Of a DNA stretch of 7,455 bases, positions 1-5,725 are shown piece by piece (within the stretch, counting starts at the first letter, position 1; every line of letters begins with the position of its first letter). Source of the stretch: CAZROT01 sp964601895 (lineage in GTDB: Bacteria > Pseudomonadota > Gammaproteobacteria > Enterobacterales > Enterobacteriaceae); assembly GCA_964601895.1 (NCBI GenBank), contig CAZROT010000032.1, positions 1 through 7,455 on the forward strand, in the 5' to 3' direction. Below the pieces are notes generated by a model that was given only the letters and a program-made list of their open reading frames with translations, ran no database searches and was not told the DNA's origin. Made by a program: the position numbers and the translations under genes.

Positions 1-655
1 AATACCATTTTTGAGTACCGTCTGCATCAATTATTGCTGGACCATCTTCTCTATGGCGATTACCATATAAATACCATTCTTCACTACCATTTGGACGAAT
101 TATTGCTGGACCATTTTCTCTATGACGATTACCATTTAAATACCATTCTTCAACACCATTTGGACTAATTATTGCTGGACCATTTTCTCTATGAAGCTTA
201 TGATTTAACCACCATTCTTCACCACCATCTGCACAAATTATTGCTGGACCATTTTCTCTATGGCGATTACCATATAAATACCATTCTTCACTACCATTTG
301 GACGAATTATTGCTGGACCATTTTCTCTATGACGATTACCATTTAAATACCATTCTTCAACACCATTTGGACTAATTATTGCTGGACCATCTACTCTATG
401 AAGCTTATCATTTAAATACCATTCTTCATCACCATCTGCATAAATTATTGCTGGACCATTTTCTCTATGAAGCTTACCATTAATCCGCCATGATTGATAT
501 TCATCAGTTTTGTTAACAGTGGTGAGTGCTTTAATTATTTTAATCCTAAACACACACTCTCTTAATTTTGTTATTAATAAATTTTGTTTTTTTATAAAAC
601 TCTTTCTAATCCATATTAAAAATAATAAATTAGGTGTTTGGTTAAGTTTGTTCAT
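1..655 (-). CDS. HRENGPAII-type tandem-repeat protein, 3' end cut by window edge
   Basis: The frame is open on the minus strand from ATG at 655 to the left edge, at least 218 codons without a stop, so the C-terminus is missing. The first ~55 residues (MNKLNQTPNLLFLIWIRKSF...) are basic and hydrophobic. At least seven 23-residue units follow, with core H-R-[EV]-[ND]-G-P-A-I-I and a closing E-E-W-Y-L-N/Y. The unit resembles MORN-like aromatic/glycine repeats found in expanded families of giant viruses and some protists; their biochemical role is not known to me, and protein interaction is an inference. DNA units are exactly 69 bp apart. A perfect early-promoter octamer lies 41 nt upstream of the ATG, and the same promoter plus start recurs inverted at the right edge, which supports this start. 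Coding potential is very strong; function is open. Confidence 0.85.
   Translation of the reverse strand, partial: MNKLNQTPNLLFLIWIRKSFIKKQNLLITKLRECVFRIKIIKALTTVNKTDEYQSWRINGKLHRENGPAIIYADGDEEWYLNDKLHRVDGPAIISPNGVEEWYLNGNRHRENGPAIIRPNGSEEWYLYGNRHRENGPAIICADGGEEWWLNHKLHRENGPAIISPNGVEEWYLNGNRHRENGPAIIRPNGSEEWYLYGNRHREDGPAIIDADGTQKWY
30..480 (-). repeat. 69-bp coding tandem repeat with 207-bp higher-order period
   Basis: The phrase TATTGCTGGACCAT (plus strand) recurs every 69 bp, starting near 30, 99, 168, 237, 306, 375 and 444. The units are not equally related. Those near 30 and 237 match almost perfectly, those near 99 and 306 match, and those near 168 and 375 form a third type. The array is therefore B-A-X-B-A-X' with a 207-bp super-period. 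This indicates a recent three-unit duplication inside the gene rather than stepwise single-unit growth. Confidence 0.88.
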
Positions 656-706
656 AGCGCTTTTATCAGAAAAGTATTCTTACATAAAAATAAAATCAAT
701 TTTTTA
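624..706 (-). repeat. Inverted repeat, left arm (promoter plus repeat-gene start)
   Basis: Read on the minus strand, these 83 bases match 7373-7455 of the plus strand with two mismatches: one inside the promoter octamer and one 25 bases upstream of the ATG. The arm covers the promoter, the leader and the first ~10 codons. The match stops just upstream of the promoter. The other end of the arm is set only by the window edge, so the true repeat may be longer. Confidence 0.9.
696..703 (-). promoter_or_regulatory. Mimivirus-type early promoter AAAATTGA for the repeat gene
   Basis: The plus strand reads TCAATTTT, which is AAAATTGA on the minus strand, 41 nt ahead of the ATG at 655. AAAATTGA is the established early-promoter core of mimivirus, normally found within about 150 nt upstream of the start. 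The surrounding sequence is conserved in the inverted copy at the right edge, where the octamer is changed to AAATTTGA. Confidence 0.75.
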
Positions 707-811
707 AAAGAGGTTGGTCTACGTAAATGATGAGCAATCATATAGTAATGAGTTTCATTGTGGTGTAGACCAAATTTCTTTGCTAGCTTTAAAACATCAA
801 AAAACCCATAA

Positions 812-1117
812 TTAGACATGTTTTTGATTTGAGATTTTAAAACGTTGTTTGTAAAAAGAAATATCGCATATTTCACAATATTTTTCTGAGCGGGCCTTCA
901 ACGAACCATTTAATATTTTTGTGCATCATAAACTTCCCCCTTGTTTTCCCAATACAAACACTATAATCTTTATAATTAGTATAATGAACTGTTCTGCAAT
1001 AGTAGTGATGTGTTTCAATGCCCAAAAGGAATATTTTTTCATTATTTTTTTGAACAATATTGGAAATTATAGAAATAATTCTTGTATTTCACTTGCCCGA
1101 ATCATTTCATATATCAT
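812..1117 (-). pseudogene. Possible decayed coding region with zinc-finger-like end
   Basis: The 706-1165 stretch has no intact gene. One minus-strand frame begins with ATG at 1117 and reads to 812 with two internal stops, a TAA after ~16 codons and a TGA near 928. Its last third reads SEKYCEICDISFYKQ and ends QKHV at 812. That is a C-x2-C followed, at the usual C2H2 spacing, by Asn where the first His should be and then a His, so it could be a finger that lost one ligand. A neighbouring frame in the same area also has an open stretch ending FVEGPLRKIL near 884, which would fit a frameshift. I do not recognise a family, and chance similarity is a real alternative in such AT-rich DNA. Confidence 0.25.
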
Positions 1118-1137
1118 TTTCTACTAATAATTGTTGC

Positions 1138-1158
1138 AGTTTTTTTGAGTGAAAAACT
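1138..1158 (-). terminator. Hairpin after the nei stop codon
   Basis: AGTTTTT (1138-1144) and AAAAACT (1152-1158) form a 7-bp stem with a 7-nt loop, 7 nt past the stop codon of the glycosylase gene. Mimivirus transcripts are known to be cut and polyadenylated at such hairpins. The stem is short and AT-rich, so the call rests on position as much as on structure. Confidence 0.4.
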
Positions 1159-1165
1159 AAAAATT

Positions 1166-1990
1166 TTAAATATGATAAATAGATCTTCCAGCAAGATCTG
1201 TTTTGACAACAGGTTTTCCGTCCGGAGATTTCTTTTGTTGATATACACGGAATTTATAAGTGCCTGTTTTTTCATATAAATCTTCATAATGTGGAGATCC
1301 ATTAGAAGCCATCACTTCACCAATAACTTTCATAATAGCAGTATGTAAACTTGTGATTTCACGAAATGTTAAAGATTCAACACGTTTAAGAGGATTCACA
1401 CCAGCCTCATATAGAATTTCTGCGCGAAGATAATTTCCAATGCCAGCAACAATTTTTTGATTAAGTAATGCTTTGGCAATTTCATGTTTCTTAATGCTAC
1501 TAATAGCTAATTGTTCTTCTAATTCATCAGCAGTAATTTCAAAAACATCTGGTCCCATAGCTTCAAGCTTTGCATTTAAATCTTGACGTTTTACAAATGT
1601 AAATGTGCCAAAATTGCGTACATCATCATAATAAAGATGTTTCGGATTTTTTCCAGAAGATTCAGTAAATACAAATTCAAGCCGAGAATGATCTGTTTTT
1701 TGTAATTTAAATCCTCCAGTTAGGCCAAAACCTATTACTAAATATTCATTAACAACTACATTATCACTTGAGGTAGGAGTTAACTCCCAATACATTGTTT
1801 TTCCTTTTGTTTCTATTTTGGAAACCGTAGCTTGTACAAATTTTTTTAATGATACTCGGAATGATTTGTACTTATCGCTAGTACCTGCTTGATAAGGACC
1901 AGATAGTATGTTAATCTTTGTTAATACATATCCGCTAAGTTCTTTTTCTAATTGTTGAGCTACAATCTTAATTTCAGGACCTTCTGGAAT
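1166..1990 (-). CDS. nei: NEIL1/Nei-type DNA glycosylase-AP lyase with apparent ATT start
   Basis: This is a base-excision repair enzyme of the Fpg/Nei family, which removes oxidised bases and nicks the abasic site. Numbered from the ATT at 1990 the protein has 274 residues, normal for the family. It begins [I]-P2-E3-G-P-E-I, where P2 is the Schiff-base nucleophile and E3 the catalytic acid. Lys64 in KGKTMYWEL matches the conserved catalytic-domain lysine, DVRNFG is at 123-129 and the H2TH segment GIGNYLRAEILYEAG is at 183-197. The C-terminus (about 243-274, ending GRSIYHI) has no cysteines and fits the zincless finger of human NEIL1 and mimivirus Nei1, with Arg269 at the intercalating position. 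No ATG precedes PEGPE: an in-frame TAA lies three codons upstream (1997-1999) and the start position reads ATT. The first ATG (1795) would delete P2, E3 and K64, so I annotate the whole conserved frame. Non-AUG initiation, a sequence error or recent inactivation are all possible. Confidence 0.88.
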   Translation of the reverse strand: MPEGPEIKIVAQQLEKELSGYVLTKINILSGPYQAGTSDKYKSFRVSLKKFVQATVSKIETKGKTMYWELTPTSSDNVVVNEYLVIGFGLTGGFKLQKTDHSRLEFVFTESSGKNPKHLYYDDVRNFGTFTFVKRQDLNAKLEAMGPDVFEITADELEEQLAISSIKKHEIAKALLNQKIVAGIGNYLRAEILYEAGVNPLKRVESLTFREITSLHTAIMKVIGEVMASNGSPHYEDLYEKTGTYKFRVYQQKKSPDGKPVVKTDLAGRSIYHI

Positions 1991-2126
1991 TTTCGGTTAT
2001 ATTTAATATTCCCTTAAGTAAGTGTTTTTATACAACACTATTTTAGAAATAATACAACAAATGTTTAAATATAAATTTTAAAAAACTGAAGAAATAAAGA
2101 ACTAAAGAATACAAGAGGAACTTGTG

Positions 2127-2134
2127 AAAATTGA
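2127..2134 (+). promoter_or_regulatory. Mimivirus-type early promoter AAAATTGA for the DHH gene
   Basis: A perfect AAAATTGA lies 67 nt before the ATG at 2202, inside the spacer between divergent genes and followed by an AT-rich leader. Spacing and sequence agree with mimivirus early genes, so early expression of the phosphoesterase is inferred. No equivalent octamer faces the glycosylase gene on the other side of the spacer. Confidence 0.8.
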
Positions 2135-2201
2135 TTTTATTTTTCTAGTTTAATATATTTAATATTTTTAAAAGTTTTAAGATTTTTAAGATTTCTAAAG
2201 A

Positions 2202-3248
2202 ATGTCAGACGAACCAAAAACGGTTATTATGTATCATCAGGGGTGTCCAGATGGTTGGTGCGCACTTGCAATTGCGGATTTATGGTTGTCACGACACAAT
2301 ATCCAATCCGCCACTTACATGCCAGTAATGGCTGGAAAAACAGATTCAGTTGTGGAGCAGTTGATTAGAGAACAGCAATCAGACACTATTATATTGTCAT
2401 TTGACCTCAGCTATTTTTACGAGCATGCCAAAAAGTTGCTCAATTACTTTCCGAATGCTAGAATTTATGACCATCATACAACTACGGAAAACTGTTTTAT
2501 CAGACCTGCTCACGAACTAAGAGAAGATTTTGAAAAACAACAGCTCATATTCAAACAAAGATTGATCTATGACAAGACCATCAGCGGAGCCATGTTGGCA
2601 TGGAACTGTTTCTTCCCTGGAAATACGGCACCTCAGTTGGTGGCATACATTCAGGACAAAGATCTATATTTGTTAGAGCTACCGAAATCTCGAGAAATCA
2701 ATGCTGGTCTCTCAGAAACATTGATCACATCACCAAGTGATGACAAAACTCTTACTCGCGCTGGAATAACAGCGCATGCTGTCCGGGAATGGAGTCAATA
2801 TCTATTGACAGATTCTTGGATGGCAACGGCACTTCTGAAAGGTGATGTTATTCTTGCGATCATGAATCGGGCAATCAAGCGCTTATATCGGGGAGGTGCT
2901 GCACATAAGATTAATTTTTCCGGAAACCATTATGTTGCATTTGTTTGCAATACCGGAGAATACATTTCAGAATTGGGTGAATACATTTATACTCAAACGT
3001 CTGATCCCGAAAATTCTAAATCATATAAGTATGATTTTGCTGTCATGTGGAGATATGATCATGTGCGGAATGTTGTGTACGTGTCTATGCGGTCGCGCAA
3101 AGATCATGATGTTGATTTGTCGGTGATTGCATCTTCATTTGAGTGGATAACTGATGGAGAAAAAAATCGTGGAGGCGGTCACAAATCGGCCGCAGGATTT
3201 GAAACAAATTTGGAACTGTTATTTAATTGGATCGGTCCTCGTGTCTGA
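2202..3248 (+). CDS. DHH/DHHA1 family phosphoesterase (nanoRNase/NrnB-like)
   Basis: A 348-residue DHH-superfamily metal-dependent phosphodiesterase. Motif I is YHQGCPDGWCA (11-21, with H12 and D17). Motif II is the Asp of SFDLSY (D68). Motif III is the signature DHH at 90-92 in IYDHHTT. Motif IV is the Asp pair of IQDKDLY (152, 154). The C-terminal DHHA1 substrate-binding domain has VYVSMRSRKDHDVDLS (292-307) and the glycine-rich GGGHKSAAGF (324-333). Known relatives degrade very short RNAs, pGpG/pApA or cyclic dinucleotides, or dephosphorylate pAp; the exact substrate cannot be read from sequence. All metal-binding motifs are intact, so the enzyme should be active. It is a single gene behind its own early promoter and converges on the EF-hand gene with a 40-bp spacer. 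The ATG at 2202 is the first in frame and sits correctly after the promoter. Confidence 0.92.
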   Translation: MSDEPKTVIMYHQGCPDGWCALAIADLWLSRHNIQSATYMPVMAGKTDSVVEQLIREQQSDTIILSFDLSYFYEHAKKLLNYFPNARIYDHHTTTENCFIRPAHELREDFEKQQLIFKQRLIYDKTISGAMLAWNCFFPGNTAPQLVAYIQDKDLYLLELPKSREINAGLSETLITSPSDDKTLTRAGITAHAVREWSQYLLTDSWMATALLKGDVILAIMNRAIKRLYRGGAAHKINFSGNHYVAFVCNTGEYISELGEYIYTQTSDPENSKSYKYDFAVMWRYDHVRNVVYVSMRSRKDHDVDLSVIASSFEWITDGEKNRGGGHKSAAGFETNLELLFNWIGPRV

Positions 3249-3269
3249 TTTGGAAAAAATAACATTGAT

Positions 3270-3286
3270 AAATCTTATAAAGATTT
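3270..3286. terminator. Hairpin between convergent DHH and EF-hand genes
   Basis: AAATCTT (3270-3276), ATA, AAGATTT (3280-3286) make a perfect 7-bp stem with a 3-nt loop, centred in the 40-bp spacer between the two stop codons. As a palindrome it could define the 3' ends of both transcripts, as reported for mimivirus hairpins. The stem is short. Confidence 0.5.
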
Positions 3287-3288
3287 TA

Positions 3289-4263
3289 CTAATTTCCTTT
3301 GGAATGGTCTTTAGTGTATTCTTTTTTACGGCGTTCCCGAGATACGGTTTGTTTCTTGTTCTCTGCATATGCTGTTAATTCAGCAGCGTCTATAACACCA
3401 TCGTGATTTGTGTCAATTATGGCAAACTTATCTCCGACAAGTTCATATAAGATTCTTTTCATGGATGCGTTTGTATCTTCTAATTTTTCGGCACTTTGGC
3501 TGATAACATCTGCAAAATTAGTAAATTCATCTCCTGCAGACATCAAACCATCAATCATAAGTTTTGCTGTTTTCTCAATAACAACAAGTCTGTCATTCTG
3601 GGCCTTTAGCATATTAATGTTCGATGTAAATGATTCATTTTGTCCTTTAAGAACATCAACTTGCGCAGTTAATTCCACATTATTTTGAGCATAATTCATA
3701 TTTTGACGGCCGAGAATGTCTACTTGTTCCTTCAAGCTAACATTATTTTGCGTAAGAATGTCTAATCGAACTCTCAGATCTGTGGCTTGATTTGTGAGAA
3801 GTTGATTAGACTTGGCAAAAGATTCGCTTAACTGCTTTTCAGTTTCAAGTTGAGATGTTAATTGTTTGTTTAGATTATCATATACAGTGTTTGCATTTTG
3901 TAAATTGTCTGTATTTTTTTTGTTCTCAGCATTCAAATCTCGGTATTCATTATTGCGCGCCTTTAACTCATCATTTGTGACACTTAATGCTTTTTCGACT
4001 TCTTCTAATCTATCTACTTCCGTGGCTAATCTATTGATTTCCACCCGAAATTTTTGTAGAACAGCTTCAATACCCATAGAATCAACAATCATTCCTATGG
4101 CGGATAGAACTAATACGGCGGCGATGATATATTTGGCAACAGCGAAATCACATGGTACGGGTGTAAATTGTAAGATTGCACAAATAAGTCCAGCAATACC
4201 AATTATAACTTTAAGTACTCTCCAGATTTTTAATCCGACAAATTCTAGACACCCGCACACCAT
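3289..4263 (-). CDS. Membrane-anchored coiled-coil protein with C-terminal EF-hand
   Basis: A 324-residue protein of unknown function with a clear architecture. Two hydrophobic segments (about 16-33 and 43-60) are separated by a short loop, suggesting a membrane hairpin with the rest on one side. Residues ~65-230 are a long Gln/Asn/Leu/Lys-rich coiled coil. Within it the phrase [LVI]-[DN]-[IVM]-L-x(2,3)-Q-N recurs at 167, 181, 202 and 216, spacings of 14, 21 and 14, all multiples of the heptad. Near the C-terminus D284-T-N-H-D-G-V-I-D-A-A-E295 is a textbook 12-residue EF-hand loop with all calcium ligands, followed by a basic tail (SRERRKKEYTKDH). The ATG at 4263 opens the frame, 42 nt after an AAATTTGA element. 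Only one EF-hand is visible, though the family usually pairs them, so dimerisation through the coil is a possible way to pair sites. The role may be virion or membrane scaffold; that is inference. Confidence 0.82.
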   Translation of the reverse strand: MVCGCLEFVGLKIWRVLKVIIGIAGLICAILQFTPVPCDFAVAKYIIAAVLVLSAIGMIVDSMGIEAVLQKFRVEINRLATEVDRLEEVEKALSVTNDELKARNNEYRDLNAENKKNTDNLQNANTVYDNLNKQLTSQLETEKQLSESFAKSNQLLTNQATDLRVRLDILTQNNVSLKEQVDILGRQNMNYAQNNVELTAQVDVLKGQNESFTSNINMLKAQNDRLVVIEKTAKLMIDGLMSAGDEFTNFADVISQSAEKLEDTNASMKRILYELVGDKFAIIDTNHDGVIDAAELTAYAENKKQTVSRERRKKEYTKDHSKGN

Positions 4264-4305
4264 GGAGGAATAGTATTGTGTCTTGATAAAATATCATGTA
4301 CCATT

Positions 4306-4313
4306 TCAAATTT
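4306..4313 (-). promoter_or_regulatory. AAATTTGA element ahead of the EF-hand gene
   Basis: AAATTTGA on the minus strand, 42 nt upstream of the ATG at 4263, differs by one base from the early core AAAATTGA. The same variant replaces AAAATTGA at the conserved position in the right-edge copy of the repeat gene, which makes it a plausible functional variant. In AT-rich DNA a one-mismatch octamer is weak evidence on its own. Confidence 0.35.
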
Positions 4314-4345
4314 CTGTATTTTAAAAGGAAGGAGAACCAAAAAAG

Positions 4346-4624
4346 TTAATCAAATCTTAACTGACCACTGTATCGAATGACCACAGCTTCTTCTAATTCA
4401 GAAGAACTCATGTGGAAATCGGGCGTTTGGTCAAACATGAGACGAGCTAGGTTTTTCGCATCAATTGCCAATGTTTTTTGAAGTTGTTTGATTGGGTTGA
4501 TCATGAGATTTGTGGGTTCCCCAAAGAATCTAAGAGAAACATACGATTTTTCCATGGTGATGAGTTTCTTGTGTTGTTTATTACAAGAATTAATAAGTCT
4601 GGAAATCTTCTCTTCAATGTTCAT
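4346..4624 (-). CDS. Unknown 92-residue protein
   Basis: Starts MNIEEKISRLINSCNKQ and ends SGQLRFD. I recognise no family. The composition fits a small soluble protein with a helical N-terminal half, and there is no membrane segment or cysteine motif. I chose the ATG at 4624. The frame can be extended upstream only to a TTG that lies within the promoter-like element at 4681-4688 and overlaps the end of the preceding gene, which is unlikely in a eukaryotic virus. An internal ATG (MEKSYVSLRFFG, residue 24) is a weaker alternative. The gene lies between, and points the same way as, the zinc-ribbon and EF-hand genes. Confidence 0.6.
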   Translation of the reverse strand: MNIEEKISRLINSCNKQHKKLITMEKSYVSLRFFGEPTNLMINPIKQLQKTLAIDAKNLARLMFDQTPDFHMSSSELEEAVVIRYSGQLRFD

Positions 4625-4680
4625 TCTGTTTATCACAGGATTTATAGTCCCTTTGAGACAAGTTAGTGGAGAGTAAAAAA

Positions 4681-4688
4681 TCAATTTA
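4681..4688 (-). promoter_or_regulatory. Promoter-like TAAATTGA overlapping the upstream stop codon
   Basis: The minus strand reads TAAATTGA, one base from AAAATTGA, 56 nt ahead of the ATG at 4624. Its first three bases are the stop codon of the zinc-ribbon gene. The distance agrees with the other elements in the window and supports the 92-residue reading of the downstream gene. Confidence 0.4.
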
Positions 4689-5252
4689 TATCGATGTGGC
4701 GGCAGGAGATTTATACCGACCTAGAGGGTCTATATTCTGACTCCAATAAATATACCATCCTAGTTGTTTCTCAGTTAGACAGAGGCTAGGACTTTTAACC
4801 TCGTAAATTTTCTTCCCGTGTAGGATTTTTTCAATGTTACTTATTTTTATTGCTTGTACTGGATGAACTATTGGCTTTTTTGATATTGGGAAGTTATAGT
4901 CACCGAACACAAACATTTTATTTAGAATAGGAATTCTAACAATATCTTCGTAGTCATCATAATTGCATTCCCATTCAATACGTTTGGCACATTTGGCACA
5001 TGCACCAGTATAGTATTCATCTTGATTGTTTTCCATTTGTCCATGTCTATATGTCAACAATACCAATTTATTGCATTTATAACATTTTTTTAATGTTTTT
5101 CTGCGTTCCATTCCGAATTTTTTACAAGGAGCTGATGCTTTTTTCAAAGCTGGATATTCTTGTTCTAAATACTGATGCAATTTTTTACGTTCATCTGATG
5201 ACAACAGTACGAATCGTATAGTATTGGCGGGAACAACGAATACAGAATCCAT
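4686..5252 (-). CDS. Zinc-ribbon protein of unknown function, 188 residues
   Basis: Two CxxC pairs, C57-Y-K-C60 and C85-A-K-C88, are separated by 24 residues and form a probable four-cysteine zinc ribbon. It is preceded by a basic run (KKFGMERRKTLKK, 44-56). The N-terminal 20-45 segment (DERKKLHQYLEQEYPALKK) looks helical and weakly recalls R3H-type nucleic-acid-binding segments, but I would not name the domain on that. The C-terminal half contains FGDYNFPISKKP and WYIYWSQ, with no motif I know. Zinc ribbons with a basic flank often bind nucleic acids or other proteins, so a regulatory or RNA/DNA-binding role is an inference only. The ATG at 5252 is the first in frame. The gene heads three minus-strand genes and is divergent from the 110-residue gene. 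Confidence 0.72.
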   Translation of the reverse strand: MDSVFVVPANTIRFVLLSSDERKKLHQYLEQEYPALKKASAPCKKFGMERRKTLKKCYKCNKLVLLTYRHGQMENNQDEYYTGACAKCAKRIEWECNYDDYEDIVRIPILNKMFVFGDYNFPISKKPIVHPVQAIKISNIEKILHGKKIYEVKSPSLCLTEKQLGWYIYWSQNIDPLGRYKSPAATSI

Positions 5253-5278
5253 GGGCGGTTAATTAAGTTTAAATCTCA

Positions 5279-5286
5279 TCAAATTT
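5279..5286 (-). promoter_or_regulatory. AAATTTGA element in the divergent spacer
   Basis: AAATTTGA on the minus strand lies 26 nt before the ATG at 5252. It is the same one-base variant seen upstream of the EF-hand gene and of the right-edge repeat gene. The spacer to the divergent gene at 5324 is 71 bp and very AT-rich, so chance occurrence cannot be excluded. Confidence 0.3.
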
Positions 5287-5323
5287 TAATTTTGATATGT
5301 TTTTATAATATCTATAAAAATAG

Positions 5324-5656
5324 ATGGAAGTTGAATGTGATGTTGCATGCGTCTTTACGACGTTCTATAATGAGGATTATTGGGAAAAGTTAGGTCATTC
5401 TCCTCTTTTAACTTACAGCGAACGCCCTACTTTCACAAAATACATAAGTAAAATGATAAAAAGTCAGAAAATGCTTTTAGAACACGATTCTTTAGGAAAA
5501 TTAGTAATTATTTATGATTTGGACGGCGATAATCCTGAAATAAACATACCTGACGGACTAGATATAACAGTTATAGACCATGACATAACTCCTGTTAAAT
5601 CTATCGAAATGTCTGATGAAACTAGGAAATTCGTGAATTCCCTTAAGCCCTGGTAA
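5324..5656 (+). CDS. Unknown 110-residue protein
   Basis: Reads MEVECDVACVFTTFYNEDYW and ends VNSLKPW. It is acidic, with alternating hydrophobic strands (KLVIIYDLD, LDITVIDHDI) that suggest a small alpha/beta fold. VFTTFYNEDYW superficially recalls the first strand and NE motif of family-2 glycosyltransferases, but at 110 residues it lacks the rest of such a domain, so I do not assign it. The ATG at 5324 is the first in frame and follows an AT-rich leader. A perfect 8-bp hairpin lies 15 nt after the stop, which supports it as an expressed unit. Confidence 0.65.
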   Translation: MEVECDVACVFTTFYNEDYWEKLGHSPLLTYSERPTFTKYISKMIKSQKMLLEHDSLGKLVIIYDLDGDNPEINIPDGLDITVIDHDITPVKSIEMSDETRKFVNSLKPW

Positions 5657-5671
5657 AGTACAAATGTATAA

Positions 5672-5689
5672 TTTTCAAAAATTTGAAAA
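5672..5689 (+). terminator. Hairpin after the 110-residue gene
   Basis: TTTTCAAA (5672-5679), AA, TTTGAAAA (5682-5689) is a perfect 8-bp inverted repeat 15 nt past the stop at 5656 and 36 nt before the next gene. It fits the position of a mimivirus-style 3' end hairpin separating two co-directional genes. Confidence 0.55.
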
Positions 5690-5725
5690 ATTTAGTTTTT
5701 TGCTTAAATATACAATTAATATTTA

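Noticed and set aside
172..375. Plus-strand Leu/His-rich open frame
   Set aside because: It is the antisense shadow of the repeat array; its repetitive nature comes from the minus-strand coding units.
1..480. Regularly spaced repeats resembling a CRISPR array
   Set aside because: The 69-bp units are contiguous with no unique spacers, and they encode an uninterrupted repeat protein on the minus strand.
652..819. 55-residue minus-strand open frame (MSNYGFFDVLKLAKK...) overlapping the repeat-gene start by ATGA
   Set aside because: The early promoter of the repeat gene lies inside it, its upstream part is absent from the right-hand copy, and it matches no family I know. Part of its end is shared with the right arm only because the promoter and leader are duplicated.
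1166..1795. Glycosylase annotated from its first ATG (209 residues)
   Set aside because: This start would remove the catalytic Pro2, Glu3 and Lys64, although the upstream frame is open and conserved to the ATT.
2021..2039. Small inverted repeat AGTGTT/AACACT in the nei-DHH spacer
   Set aside because: It has only a 6-bp stem and lies upstream of both divergent genes, so it fits neither a 3' hairpin nor a clear operator.
3866..4273. Plus-strand 135-codon open frame
   Set aside because: It is antisense to the membrane and coiled-coil region of the EF-hand gene and has a low-complexity Ser/Phe composition.
4625..4684. N-terminal extension of the 92-residue protein to a TTG
   Set aside because: TTG starts are not expected in a eukaryotic virus, and the extension overlaps a promoter-like element well placed for the ATG at 4624.
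5324..5400. Glycosyltransferase-like start (VFTTFYNEDYW)
   Set aside because: The protein is only 110 residues and lacks the remaining GT2 motifs; the likeness is too short to name it.
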